A stretch of DNA of 31,711 nucleotides from NCBI GenBank assembly GCA_002344205.1, contig DDSZ01000036.1:1-31711 (forward strand), written 5' to 3'. The notes beneath the pieces are model-generated. The model did not search any database. It saw only the letters and a list, made by a program, of their open reading frames with translations, and was not told the DNA's origin. Within the stretch, counting starts at the first letter, position 1, and every line of letters begins with the position of its first letter. The stretch is from Opitutaceae bacterium UBA2377 (GTDB taxonomy: Bacteria > Verrucomicrobiota > Verrucomicrobiia > Opitutales > Opitutaceae). The position numbers and the translations under genes are program-made. Below, piece after piece: positions 7,634-15,959 of this stretch.

Positions 7634-9571
7634 TCAGAGCATGATGCGGAGGGTTCGGGATTCGGGAGGGAAACAGATGTGTGCGTCGCAGGCCTGCCAG
7701 GTGATCTCCACGGTCGCTTCTCCCGCCCCGCTGCCGGTAACCGCCTGCGTAAAGACCACCTCGTCGGTATAAACCCCCGTGGTGCCCGCCTCGTTGTAGG
7801 GACGGAACGCAGGCCGCTGCAGATTGCCCGCCAGCGTATAGCCGGATGGCAGCGTAAAATCGAATCCGGTCGCGGTGAAAGCGTCGCTGGCGGAAACGTG
7901 CGAATAAATGTGGTAGCCGGGATGGATCAGCAGCTTCACCACGAGCTCCTTGTGACCGTTGCCGGGGTTGGCCACGCCGACCGCCAGGCTCACCGGATTG
8001 AGGTCGTCGGTCCCGGCCGGCGTGAGCGCGGCACGCGTTTGGTTGCGCGCACGGCGGCCGTAGTCATTGCCTTCGACGGCTGGATCCCGGGTATCGACCA
8101 TGAATACAAATCCGCCGGTCTGCGTGAAAAACAGCCGCTCTTTGTTTTGCTCATACCAAGCCCGCCACTCCGCCGGGGTGGCGTAGTCGAGCAGCGTGTA
8201 GCGCGTGAGGATGCGCTGCGCCTTGGCGGCGTCCTCTCCCGTCTCCCACAACTCTATGGCCCGCGCCAGCACGCGTGGATCGGTATTGGGGATGCCGAGG
8301 CTTTTCACATCCTCGTCCACCGTGAGCTGATAGGAGGCCGGCTCGGCATAGAAGTAGTCGTAGTTTTCGTCGAAGTAGCGGTGATAAGCCGCGGTGTCGG
8401 TGCCGAACCGGTCGAACAGGTCACGGTAGCGTTGCCTGAGCTGGACCTCGAAGGACTGCGGCGCCGACGGCCGGTAATTGAGGCTGATTTCCTCGATCTG
8501 GGAGAGTTTCTCCCCGCGGGCTTTGAGGGCTTCGGCCTCGGCCTTGATCCCGGCCATCCGCTTGTTGTGGCGCTCATTTGAGGCCAGGTATTTCTGATAC
8601 GATTCGGGCGTCACCAGATATTTGCGCTCCGCGAGCCAATCCTTGGTGGCGCGGCGGTCGTTGTATTTGCGCGCGATGAGTCCCTGACCGTCGAACTGCG
8701 CGATATAGGCGATGGCATTGGCCAATACCGTGCCGGCCTCCTCGGTCATGAACTCCGGCGACGCGGCAAAGCCCCAGCAAAAGAAATTGCCGTGGCGCGC
8801 GAGCGCCACCGCATCGAGGCCTTTCTGACAGACGCCGCTGGAAATGTATTCGGCCTCGGGCGAATCCTCAAAACCCCAGGGCCGGGCCACCATGCCGATG
8901 CGGAAACCGCGATCGGTCTGGTAGCCCTTCGTCTGCACGCGCCACATCGGCAGCGTTTTGGGCGTGGGCGTGTCGCGGAAATATTCGTAATGAAACGCAT
9001 CTTCCGGCGTCGGGAGTTCCTCGATTGTCATCTGCACGGGGAAAGGACCGCGAAAGATGGGGTGCTCCGACCGAAAGCTGTGGGCATGAGCATCGAGGCA
9101 CAGGCAATACCAGTCGAACTTCAGCCCGATGCGGCGGCCAAGCCGTTCGCCCAGCTCGCCGATCATAAGCGCAGGACGGTCAAAGTCCTCAGTCAAATAG
9201 CGGGCGGCAATCACCTCTGTCACCCGTCCCGACTCGTCGCGGATCACTTGGCGCGCCTCCATTTGGGTCGGAGTGCCGTCAAATACCGTAACGTCGTAGT
9301 CCGCGGACAGTTCCTGCCGGTAGTCGCCGGCTTGCACGACCCCGACCGTGGCAAAATAGCGTTTGAGCAGCGCCTCGAACGAAGCCGTGCGCCGGGCGGC
9401 ATCCTCCGCCGCCGCCTCGGGCGTGGCATAGACTTCACGCTCCCAGTTGCCCGATCCGCCGACATAGAGCACCTTGAGTGGCTGGCGGACAGGCTCGGCC
9501 GTCGCCGTGAAAACGGCGCAAGCCCAACACAGGAAACACGTGAGCAATCGTGGCAGGGATGGGGATTTCAT
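7634..9571 (-). CDS. Exported GATase-like/DsbD-alpha-like fusion protein
   Basis: 645 residues with a signal peptide of about 25 residues ('LLTCFLCWACAVFTATA'). Residues of about 30-300 begin 'KVLYVGGSGNWEREVY' and alternate strand and helix in a way that suggests a ThuA/class I glutamine-amidotransferase-like flavodoxin fold; this is inference and no catalytic triad is visible. Residues of about 310-480 are helical and charged. Residues of about 540-645 resemble the periplasmic alpha domain of DsbD (thiol:disulfide interchange): 'VVKLLIHPGYHIYSHVSASD' and the terminal 'WQACDAHICFPP', with C628 and C633 in the place of the DsbD redox pair. There is no transmembrane DsbD-beta domain in this protein or nearby. 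It sits between two TlpA-like genes (gaps 17 and 30 bp), so a thiol relay with them is plausible. Confidence 0.8.
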   Translation of the reverse strand: MKSPSLPRLLTCFLCWACAVFTATAEPVRQPLKVLYVGGSGNWEREVYATPEAAAEDAARRTASFEALLKRYFATVGVVQAGDYRQELSADYDVTVFDGTPTQMEARQVIRDESGRVTEVIAARYLTEDFDRPALMIGELGERLGRRIGLKFDWYCLCLDAHAHSFRSEHPIFRGPFPVQMTIEELPTPEDAFHYEYFRDTPTPKTLPMWRVQTKGYQTDRGFRIGMVARPWGFEDSPEAEYISSGVCQKGLDAVALARHGNFFCWGFAASPEFMTEEAGTVLANAIAYIAQFDGQGLIARKYNDRRATKDWLAERKYLVTPESYQKYLASNERHNKRMAGIKAEAEALKARGEKLSQIEEISLNYRPSAPQSFEVQLRQRYRDLFDRFGTDTAAYHRYFDENYDYFYAEPASYQLTVDEDVKSLGIPNTDPRVLARAIELWETGEDAAKAQRILTRYTLLDYATPAEWRAWYEQNKERLFFTQTGGFVFMVDTRDPAVEGNDYGRRARNQTRAALTPAGTDDLNPVSLAVGVANPGNGHKELVVKLLIHPGYHIYSHVSASDAFTATGFDFTLPSGYTLAGNLQRPAFRPYNEAGTTGVYTDEVVFTQAVTGSGAGEATVEITWQACDAHICFPPESRTLRIML

Positions 9572-9601
9572 GGATCAACAGGGAACAGTTTGGAGAAGCG
9601 G

Positions 9602-10696
9602 CTATGAAGCCGGCGGCAAACCCAGCAGTTTTCGCACGGCGGGCTCAAGTTTCGCTCCCTTGGCCTCCGTCGAGACCAACCGGCCTTCCCGGTCGAGCAG
9701 GAACACCGTCGGCAACACCCGGATGGCGAAGCGCCGGCCGATCTCGTTGGCCCAATATTCGCCGTCGTAATGATGCGGCCAGTTCATGCCGTTGGCCCGG
9801 GCAAACTCCACCACCTGCGCGGCCGTCTTTTCGAATGCCCGGGGTGCGGCACCCGGCGCCTTGTCGAAGGAAATGCCGATGACCTCGAAACCCTGCGCCC
9901 GGTATGCCTCGTGAACGCGGATGACGTTGGGCATTTCATCCATGCAGGGCTTGCACCAGGTCGCCCAGAAATCGATCAGCACGACTTTTCCGCGGAGCGC
10001 AGCCAGATCCACTTCACGGCCATCCGCCGCGACAAAATTCAGGTCCAGCGGCGTGCGCCGGGCCTCGTTGACCGCGAGCACGCCCGCGGCCATCTGCGCA
10101 ACCTCCGCATTCGTTGCCGCGGCGGCAACCAAGCGGCGGGCCCTCGCCTCCGCCGCTGCGGGATCGCTCCGGGCCTGCACCTCCAAAAATTGCTGCTCGA
10201 CAAATTTTCGCCGGGAAGAACCCGGCGCCCGGCGGGCAATTTCATCCAACATGGCCGCGGCTCGCGCCAGATCTCCCACCGCCTGGCCCTGCCAGCCGGT
10301 CTCCTCGTAAATTTTGCGCTCGGCCACGCCCACCCACACGTCAACCGGCACATCGGACGACGCCAGCAATTCTCTGCGCAGGATCTGGCGTCGCTGCTCC
10401 CACGCCGCGCCCTCGGCTCCGGCCTCCGGACCGGAAAAACGTCGCGGCTGCATGATCGCCCAAGCCACCGCCTCCCATTTTTTCGGATGATCCGGATAGG
10501 TGGCCGCAAAACTCTCGGCCAAGCGGCTGACCTGATCCCGGAGCCGCAGCTCATGCTCAATCGATTCCTCGCGGGACGAGCCGGTCGGTGGACGCTCACC
10601 CATCAACTGGCGCAGTTCGTCGTAGACCGCATCAGCGCTTTCCGTCGCCAGCAACGGACCGCAAAGCCAGAAGAGCAGCAGCAAACGGAATTTCAT
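9602..10696 (-). CDS. TlpA-like periplasmic thioredoxin-fold protein (copy 2)
   Basis: 364 residues from the ATG at 10696, chosen because the signal peptide 'MKFRLLLLFWLCGPLLA' begins there; an ATG 33 bp upstream would add a poor, basic extension. Residues of about 20-215 are a helical N-terminal region. Residues of about 215-364 form a TlpA/ResA-like domain with 'LRGKVVLIDFWATWCKPCMD' (redox pair C248, C251) and cis-Pro loop 'AIRVLPTVFLLDREG'. The CKPC dipeptide differs from the CGPC of copy 1, which in this superfamily tunes redox potential. It has an insertion ('FDKAPGAAPRAFEKTAAQ') after the second strand. The gene lies 124 bp after the TonB receptor's stop, with a strong hairpin in that gap, and 30 bp before the DsbD-alpha fusion gene. 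Confidence 0.9.
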   Translation of the reverse strand: MKFRLLLLFWLCGPLLATESADAVYDELRQLMGERPPTGSSREESIEHELRLRDQVSRLAESFAATYPDHPKKWEAVAWAIMQPRRFSGPEAGAEGAAWEQRRQILRRELLASSDVPVDVWVGVAERKIYEETGWQGQAVGDLARAAAMLDEIARRAPGSSRRKFVEQQFLEVQARSDPAAAEARARRLVAAAATNAEVAQMAAGVLAVNEARRTPLDLNFVAADGREVDLAALRGKVVLIDFWATWCKPCMDEMPNVIRVHEAYRAQGFEVIGISFDKAPGAAPRAFEKTAAQVVEFARANGMNWPHHYDGEYWANEIGRRFAIRVLPTVFLLDREGRLVSTEAKGAKLEPAVRKLLGLPPAS

Positions 10697-10779
10697 GGGA
10701 GTTGGCGCCGGGGACCAAGGTCGCCGCATGCAGTCTGCTGGAAATGGATCGGCCCGGCTTTCATCGTCTGGGCAGTGGT

Positions 10780-10813
10780 GCAGCCGCAGGCTGATTATCC
10801 GGCCTGCGGCTGC
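10780..10813 (-). terminator. Strong 12-bp-stem hairpin after the TonB receptor gene
   Basis: GCAGCCGCAGGC (10780-10791) and its exact complement GCCTGCGGCTGC (10802-10813) enclose a 10-nt loop, 8 bp after the receptor's TAA on the minus strand. There is no T-tract behind it, so it could be a Rho-assisted terminator or an mRNA-stabilising stem rather than a classic intrinsic terminator. Confidence 0.55.
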
Positions 10814-10820
10814 GTTCGCC

Positions 10821-13800
10821 TTAGAATTTTTTGGTCAGATTGATCCAATATTCGCGCATGCGAATGTTGGCAAACGGGCTCAGGAAGCCAAGACCCCAAG
10901 GGCTGGTGTCAAACTCCGGGGCCGCATTGAACACATTGCGAATACCCACGGTAAGGGACATGCCCTCGGTGATGTTGGCGAAGCTGCCACGCTCGGTCGC
11001 CGCCTTGGGGAAGGCATAGCCGACGACGATATCATGGAAGTCTTGGGCCGGAATCGTGCTGCGGCCCTGCGCCTGGACATAACCTCCGAAATTCGCTCCA
11101 CCGGCATTGGAACTCGAAAGCGGGCCACCCGCAGCGCCATATACCCTGTAGGAGCTGAGCAGACGGGAATTCCAGCCGGCGGTCCAAGGTCCGCGCTCCC
11201 ACGAGAGATTGAGATTGGTCTGGTGCCGCAACGTGCCGCCGTTGGCGGTGTCGGTCGGGAAGTTGACTCCATCCCATGGCGCCGCCGTGAGCGAAAACTG
11301 CGACAGGCTCTTGAGGAAGAGCGACTGCGTGCCGCGGAAGTTGAAAGAGCCGAGGTTCGCGGTCTGATGCCGGTAGCTCACGGTAAAGTCCCAACCCTTG
11401 AGCTCCCGTGCGTAAAGGTTGAGCGACGAGGTGTCCACAATGTCGATGAGGCCGGTGACCGAATCGCGCGTCACACGCTCTGGAAAGAGGTTGATGATCA
11501 GCTGCGCACTCAAGGTGCTGATGGCATCTGCCTGCTCGATCTCGTAGTATTCGGCGTTGAGACGCAGGCCGCGCAGCTTGCCCTCGCGCGGTTCCCAGAT
11601 GATGCCGGCATTGCGGCTCTCGGAACTCTGCGGTTTGATATTCGGATTGCCGCCGCTCAGCGTCCGCACGCCATAAGAGGTGCCGGTCTGCGGATCATTG
11701 ATAGTGGTCAGGGTGACACTGGGCTCGGGATTGATGCGCAACTGGGCGGAGGTGGGCGGTAGATAGGCCGTCCCGTAGGAAGCACGCACCGTCACACTGG
11801 GAACCGGTTGGAACTTGAGGCCCACGGTCGGATCGGTGGACTCATACTTGATGTTTTTGCGATAAGGCTGGCCGCCGATAGTCGGAGCCGTGTAGGTGAC
11901 GGTGCCGGCTACAGGATTGATCGTGGCGTTGGAGGTGCCCGTGGCGACGGTAAAGCGCTCGGTGCGAGCGGCTGCCTGAAGTTCAAGGGAATGTGCCAGC
12001 GGCCAGCGGCCGCTCTCGATCAGCGGCATGTTGATCTCGGCGTAGGCGCTGGCGGAAACCTGCTTGAAACCCAGAAATGAGCTGAAGTTGCCGACTGGCG
12101 CCCCGGTCGAGATCAAGGTCGTCTGACTAAAACCATCGGTGGTTCCTGTCAGGCGATTCTCCAATCCGACCGTCAGGGTGGGTTGTCCCCACGGCAATTG
12201 CGGCAACGGGCCGGAAGCGCGCGCCGAGATGCTGTTCTGCGTGCTGCCGGTTCCCAGCCGGTTAAGCGTAGCATAGGGATCAAGGTTGATGCGGAATAGC
12301 TGGGTGTCGGCAAACGGGTTGATCGCTCCGTTGGCAAAGGCGTTGTTGACCGCCGTATTGTCCACGGCCTCGAAAGTATGGTCGGCATCCTCCGCCACAT
12401 GGGAGAAGTCGATCAGGGCAATCCACTCGTGCGGGAGCGTGGCCTTGAAGCCGAAGGTCAGGATTTCCTTGTCAAATACACCGATTCGTGGACGCAGCCG
12501 CTCGGCTGGCGCCCTCACTACCACCGCCGTGGTGAAGGGATTGGTGGGCGCGTTGGCGGCCACCGTGCGGTTCGTATTGAAATAACTGCTGTAAAGCGAA
12601 ACGCCGCGGTTTCGGCTCCAGGAATAATCCAAAAAAGCTTCCAAGTTTGGCAGGAACTGCCGCGTCACCGAGCCGGAGAATGACCGGCTGGTGGGCGTGA
12701 AACCGAAGAAGCTGCCCAAGCCCGTCTGCAACATGTAAATCGAGGGCAGATCGAGGTTGTATGACCCGGCGTTTTGCAACAGTGCGGCGTTCAGCTCCGC
12801 CGAGGAGGCATTCGGGGAAAGACCGCTTGGGATGTGCGTGATGCGGGAGCCGAGCGAGGTGCCGCTCTTTAGCACCAAGGGTGCAGCCACGCTGTTGGAG
12901 ATGTTGGTCGTGGCACCACCAAAGGGGTTAACCTCCGTGTAGAGGAAATCGGGAAAATTCCGGAAGATGGTCGCGTAGTTGCGCCGGATAATATCGGCGC
13001 GGTCCTGCAGGCGGATCGCATTGCCATCGGCATAGCTCGCGGAAAGGCGAACGTTGGTCCGGCCGTCTTCAAACGAGCGGCCCCAGTTAAAGTCGAGCGT
13101 GCGGCGGTTGGCATCGCCATCCCAAGTGTTGGCATAGCCGGCGCGGATCTCGCCGCCCTGGTAGTTTTTCTTGAGCACGATGTTGATCACCCCGCCGACG
13201 GCGCTGCCGCCATAGATGCCGGAGGCCGAGGTCGGCAGCACCTCGATGCGGTCGATTGCGCTCGGGGGAATGCCGTTGATATCGGGTTGGTAAACGCTCC
13301 CCGCCACGTTGGTGTTGGGCTGGCGCCGGCCATTGACAAGAATCAGAGTGCTGGCCTCGCCCAGACCGCGCAGGTTGCTCGCGCTGTTGGTGCCGTAAGA
13401 GGTCGTATTGCTGCTGTTGGTGGAACGCAGCACGTTCATCGTCACATTGGTGGCGAGGAAGTCTTCAACCGTGGTCGCGCCCGACATCTCGATGGATTTG
13501 CTGTCAAAGATGTAGTAGGCTTGGACATCGTTGATTCCGCGCGGGATGTCCATGTTGGCGGTAAAGGGCTTTTCCCGCCGGCCTTCGACGTCGAAGGGGT
13601 CTAGCTCAACCACCCCGTCATTTTTTTTTGCACTCACGACAAAGTCTTCCAACTGCGTAACCCCTTGCCGGCGCTGGGGGATGCCAACCGGGCTCAGCGT
13701 GTGCCGGTGACCGCCGCGCACGGAGACATCCACCACCCGCGTGGTCTGCAGTCCTTCGGCCGTCACGCGCAACTCATGCTCGCCTGCCGGGACCTCGCTC

Positions 13801-14297
13801 AGCGTGAAGCGTCCCCGCCGGTCGGTCTGCACCGACAATTCCGTGCCGGCCACCGTCACGCTCGCGCCCGCCACCGGCCGGCTGGAGTCAGCCTCCCGCA
13901 CCGAGCCCTCGATACTGCCGGTCTTGGGCGGCGGCGGCGCCACCAAGAATTTCCGTGCACCCTGGGGCGTGATAACAAAGCCGGATTCGGCCAGCAAGTG
14001 CGCCAAGGCCTCGGCGGGCTCGAACTCACCCTGCACCGCCTTGGCCTGGACTGTGGCCAACTGGTCGTAGGAAAAGAGGACATCGTGGCCGGACTGCCGG
14101 ATAAATTGCTGCAGGGCTGCCGGTGCGGGTTGGCCGGGAATGTCGAACTTCACCGGCGCAGCGAAACCGGCCGGGGCCAGCAGGAGGGCAAAAAGTCCGG
14201 CGGCCAGCGCCAGGACGAACGCGCGGCTGCGGGCAGGAAAGCCGCGGCGGCACGGGTGAGAAAACAAAACGCGATGAGCTTGGTGCGTCATACCCAT
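10821..14297 (-). CDS. TonB-dependent receptor with STN signalling domain and carboxypeptidase-like domain
   Basis: 1158 residues from the ATG at 14297 (ATG at 14291 equally possible). The frame stays open further upstream but would overlap the FecR gene. A signal peptide ends near A47. STN domain at about 49-115 ('VKFDIPGQPAPAALQQFIRQ...DVLFSYDQL'), the part that in FecA-type receptors signals to FecR. Carboxypeptidase regulatory-like beta domain at about 128-205 ('GSVREADSSRPVAGASVTV'). TonB-box-like motifs at about 213-240 ('LEDFVVSAKK', 'VVELDPFDVEG'). Plug at about 250-370, with 'LRGLGEASTLILVNGRRQPN' and 'IDRIEVLPTSASGIYGGSAV'. The rest is the 22-strand barrel, ending in Phe ('EYWINLTKKF'), as outer-membrane proteins do. 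The substrate is unknown. A run of nine A in the coding strand lies near codon 223. Its fecR and sigma genes are directly upstream. Confidence 0.95.
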   Translation of the reverse strand: MGMTHQAHRVLFSHPCRRGFPARSRAFVLALAAGLFALLLAPAGFAAPVKFDIPGQPAPAALQQFIRQSGHDVLFSYDQLATVQAKAVQGEFEPAEALAHLLAESGFVITPQGARKFLVAPPPPKTGSIEGSVREADSSRPVAGASVTVAGTELSVQTDRRGRFTLSEVPAGEHELRVTAEGLQTTRVVDVSVRGGHRHTLSPVGIPQRRQGVTQLEDFVVSAKKNDGVVELDPFDVEGRREKPFTANMDIPRGINDVQAYYIFDSKSIEMSGATTVEDFLATNVTMNVLRSTNSSNTTSYGTNSASNLRGLGEASTLILVNGRRQPNTNVAGSVYQPDINGIPPSAIDRIEVLPTSASGIYGGSAVGGVINIVLKKNYQGGEIRAGYANTWDGDANRRTLDFNWGRSFEDGRTNVRLSASYADGNAIRLQDRADIIRRNYATIFRNFPDFLYTEVNPFGGATTNISNSVAAPLVLKSGTSLGSRITHIPSGLSPNASSAELNAALLQNAGSYNLDLPSIYMLQTGLGSFFGFTPTSRSFSGSVTRQFLPNLEAFLDYSWSRNRGVSLYSSYFNTNRTVAANAPTNPFTTAVVVRAPAERLRPRIGVFDKEILTFGFKATLPHEWIALIDFSHVAEDADHTFEAVDNTAVNNAFANGAINPFADTQLFRINLDPYATLNRLGTGSTQNSISARASGPLPQLPWGQPTLTVGLENRLTGTTDGFSQTTLISTGAPVGNFSSFLGFKQVSASAYAEINMPLIESGRWPLAHSLELQAAARTERFTVATGTSNATINPVAGTVTYTAPTIGGQPYRKNIKYESTDPTVGLKFQPVPSVTVRASYGTAYLPPTSAQLRINPEPSVTLTTINDPQTGTSYGVRTLSGGNPNIKPQSSESRNAGIIWEPREGKLRGLRLNAEYYEIEQADAISTLSAQLIINLFPERVTRDSVTGLIDIVDTSSLNLYARELKGWDFTVSYRHQTANLGSFNFRGTQSLFLKSLSQFSLTAAPWDGVNFPTDTANGGTLRHQTNLNLSWERGPWTAGWNSRLLSSYRVYGAAGGPLSSSNAGGANFGGYVQAQGRSTIPAQDFHDIVVGYAFPKAATERGSFANITEGMSLTVGIRNVFNAAPEFDTSPWGLGFLSPFANIRMREYWINLTKKF

Positions 14298-14328
14298 CCG
14301 TGACGGGCCGGCCGGAAGGTTCCTGCAA

Positions 14329-14348
14329 AAAAATTTGCGCAAATTTTT
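14329..14348. promoter_or_regulatory. 20-bp perfect A/T-rich palindrome between fecR-like and receptor genes
   Basis: AAAAATTTGCGCAAATTTTT is its own reverse complement. It lies 26 bp after the FecR-type gene's stop and 32 bp before the receptor's ATG. On the minus strand it ends in a run of seven T. It may act as a weak terminator or attenuator, or as an operator. It stands out sharply in the surrounding GC-rich DNA. Confidence 0.5.
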
Positions 14349-14373
14349 CACCCGGCGCCCGCCGGAGCCGGCC

Positions 14374-15234
14374 TCACAACTCCGGCACCACGTGATAGCG
14401 TCGCTCGCCGTGCGCAAATACCCGGACGCCGTGGGTGGACTCGACGGCGCGGAAAAATTCCTGCAGGTCGTGCAACGGGTAGCTGCCGCCCACCCGCAAC
14501 GCGGCGACGGCAGGGGCAACCTCGATGGCCACGCCGTGAAACTCCGCATAGCGGGCCACGGCCTCGGCGAGGGATTCGCCGTCGAAGACGATCCGGCCGT
14601 CGCGCCATGCCATCACACGGCCGAGCTCGGTCGCGCCGAGCGATCGGACCGTCGTGGCCGCCCCCGCCAAGGCCGCGCGATCGCCGGGGTTAAGCGTCAA
14701 TGGCGGGACGCCCGGCGCCCGATCGGTGGGTTCCAGCGCCACGGTGCCTTCCATGAGCGTGACTTCGGCCGGACCGTCGCCGAGCAGCCGCACATTGAAC
14801 TCGGTGCCGGTGACGCGAATCGCCCCGGCCGGGGTTTCGACGATGAAGGGGTCCCCGCTGCGCTGAGCGACGACGAAGAACGCTTCGCCTCGATCCAGCC
14901 GCACGGTCCGCCGGCCGTGACGAAAATCGGTGGCAAGCGTAGTCCGGGCGTTGAGATCGACCCGCGAGCCGTCGGCCAGCGTTAGCGTCTGCCGTTGGCC
15001 CGGCAGCGTTATAATTCTGTCGGTATCACGCACGTAGGGGACGACCCAAAAAACGGTGATGAAAGCAACCATGAGCAGGGCGGCCGCACCCCGCACGGCG
15101 CGCCGGCGCCGGCGGCGCCGGGCGAGCCGGACCTTGAGGCTGTCCAGCACGTCTTCAATCGCGCCGGAGCGCACCACCCAATCGGCGGGGTGGAGTTTGG
15201 CGGCGTCGGGACTGGCGGCAGCGTCACTTTTCAT
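14374..15234 (-). CDS. FecR-type anti-sigma factor / signal transducer
   Basis: 286 residues from the ATG at 15234; ATG at 15249 and GTG at 15258 are in frame and would lengthen the overlap with the sigma gene. An Arg-rich segment (39-46) precedes one transmembrane helix (about 49-66). The periplasmic FecR domain spans about 76-170 ('LPGQRQTLTLADGSRVDLNA', 'DRGEAFFVVA', 'VTGTEFNVR', 'VTLMEGTVAL'). A C-terminal STN-like segment follows at about 205-280 ('FDGESLAEAVARYAEFHGVA'). In the Fec paradigm FecR holds the ECF sigma factor and receives the signal from the receptor's STN domain. The order sigma-fecR-receptor here is the standard one, and the gene overlaps the sigma stop by 11 bp, so translation is probably coupled. 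The short cytoplasmic N-terminus is where sigma binding would occur. Confidence 0.92.
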   Translation of the reverse strand: MKSDAAASPDAAKLHPADWVVRSGAIEDVLDSLKVRLARRRRRRRAVRGAAALLMVAFITVFWVVPYVRDTDRIITLPGQRQTLTLADGSRVDLNARTTLATDFRHGRRTVRLDRGEAFFVVAQRSGDPFIVETPAGAIRVTGTEFNVRLLGDGPAEVTLMEGTVALEPTDRAPGVPPLTLNPGDRAALAGAATTVRSLGATELGRVMAWRDGRIVFDGESLAEAVARYAEFHGVAIEVAPAVAALRVGGSYPLHDLQEFFRAVESTHGVRVFAHGERRYHVVPEL

Positions 15235-15943
15235 CGGAGAGAAATCCATTGATACCACGGGCGCGGAGGTGGCGTTCCATGAGTTTCATGCCACGGGCCA
15301 CCTGGCTTTCGACGGTGGCTTCGGCAATGCGGAGTTTGAAGGCGATTTCCCGCTGGGGCACATCCTTGAACTTGCGCAGGATAAAGACCTCCCGACAACG
15401 GTCGGGCAGTTCGGCCAGGGCATCGGCGACAAGGGATACTTTTTCATGGTAACTGAGAAGCTCGGCCGGATCCGGCCTGTCATCCATGACGTTCAGGAGC
15501 GCCAAATCCTCCAAACTTTCCGTGCGGGCGACGCGTTCGCGACGAACCTTGTCCACCACCAAGTGGCGGGCGATCTGGAAGAGAAAGGTCTTGGTGGAGA
15601 CAATCGGACGTGCCAGCCGGGCTTTCCAGATGCGCAGAAAGGACTCCTGCACGACATCGTCCACATCCTGCACCCCCGGATACCGGCCGCGGAGGTAACC
15701 TCTGAGCGGACCTTCGTGCGGGTGCACCTCTTCATTAAACCACCGGGCCAGCGCGGCGGCCGGCAAGGTATCCGCCCCGGGATGGGATGGAGATGCGACG
15801 CACGGCGGAGCGGGCGCGGTAGAGGCTTGGTCTGAAGATGATTTGCTCACGGCTGGGGAAGGCCGGAGAGCACGCTTTGCGCCAAGTCCCGCGGATGTCC
15901 ATCTGTTTCCAACGGACAAACCGCTGCCACCTCTTTGGCCCAT
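15224..15943 (-). CDS. ECF-family RNA polymerase sigma factor (FecI-like)
   Basis: 239 residues from the ATG at 15943. The conserved part begins only near residue 66, so a GTG at 15850 (codon 32) may be the true start; neither has a clear Shine-Dalgarno. Sigma-70 region 2 covers about 78-142, with the core-binding 'DVDDVVQESFLRIWKARLAR' helix and 'FLFQIARHLVVDKVRRERV'. Region 4 covers about 172-225 ('LPDRCREVFILRKFKDVPQR', 'EIAFKLRIAEATVESQVARG'), which reads the -35 element. The pattern is that of FecI-type ECF factors partnered with FecR, consistent with the overlapping FecR-type gene downstream. It starts 16 bp after the pckG stop on the same strand, so read-through from pckG is possible. 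Confidence 0.92.
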   Translation of the reverse strand: MGQRGGSGLSVGNRWTSAGLGAKRALRPSPAVSKSSSDQASTAPAPPCVASPSHPGADTLPAAALARWFNEEVHPHEGPLRGYLRGRYPGVQDVDDVVQESFLRIWKARLARPIVSTKTFLFQIARHLVVDKVRRERVARTESLEDLALLNVMDDRPDPAELLSYHEKVSLVADALAELPDRCREVFILRKFKDVPQREIAFKLRIAEATVESQVARGMKLMERHLRARGINGFLSDEK

Positions 15944-15959
15944 GACAGCGACCGCCGCC

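Noticed and set aside
14298..14549. Upstream extension of the TonB receptor frame into the fecR-like gene
   Set aside because: It adds 84 residues without motif before a good signal peptide and would overlap the FecR coding region by about 175 bp.
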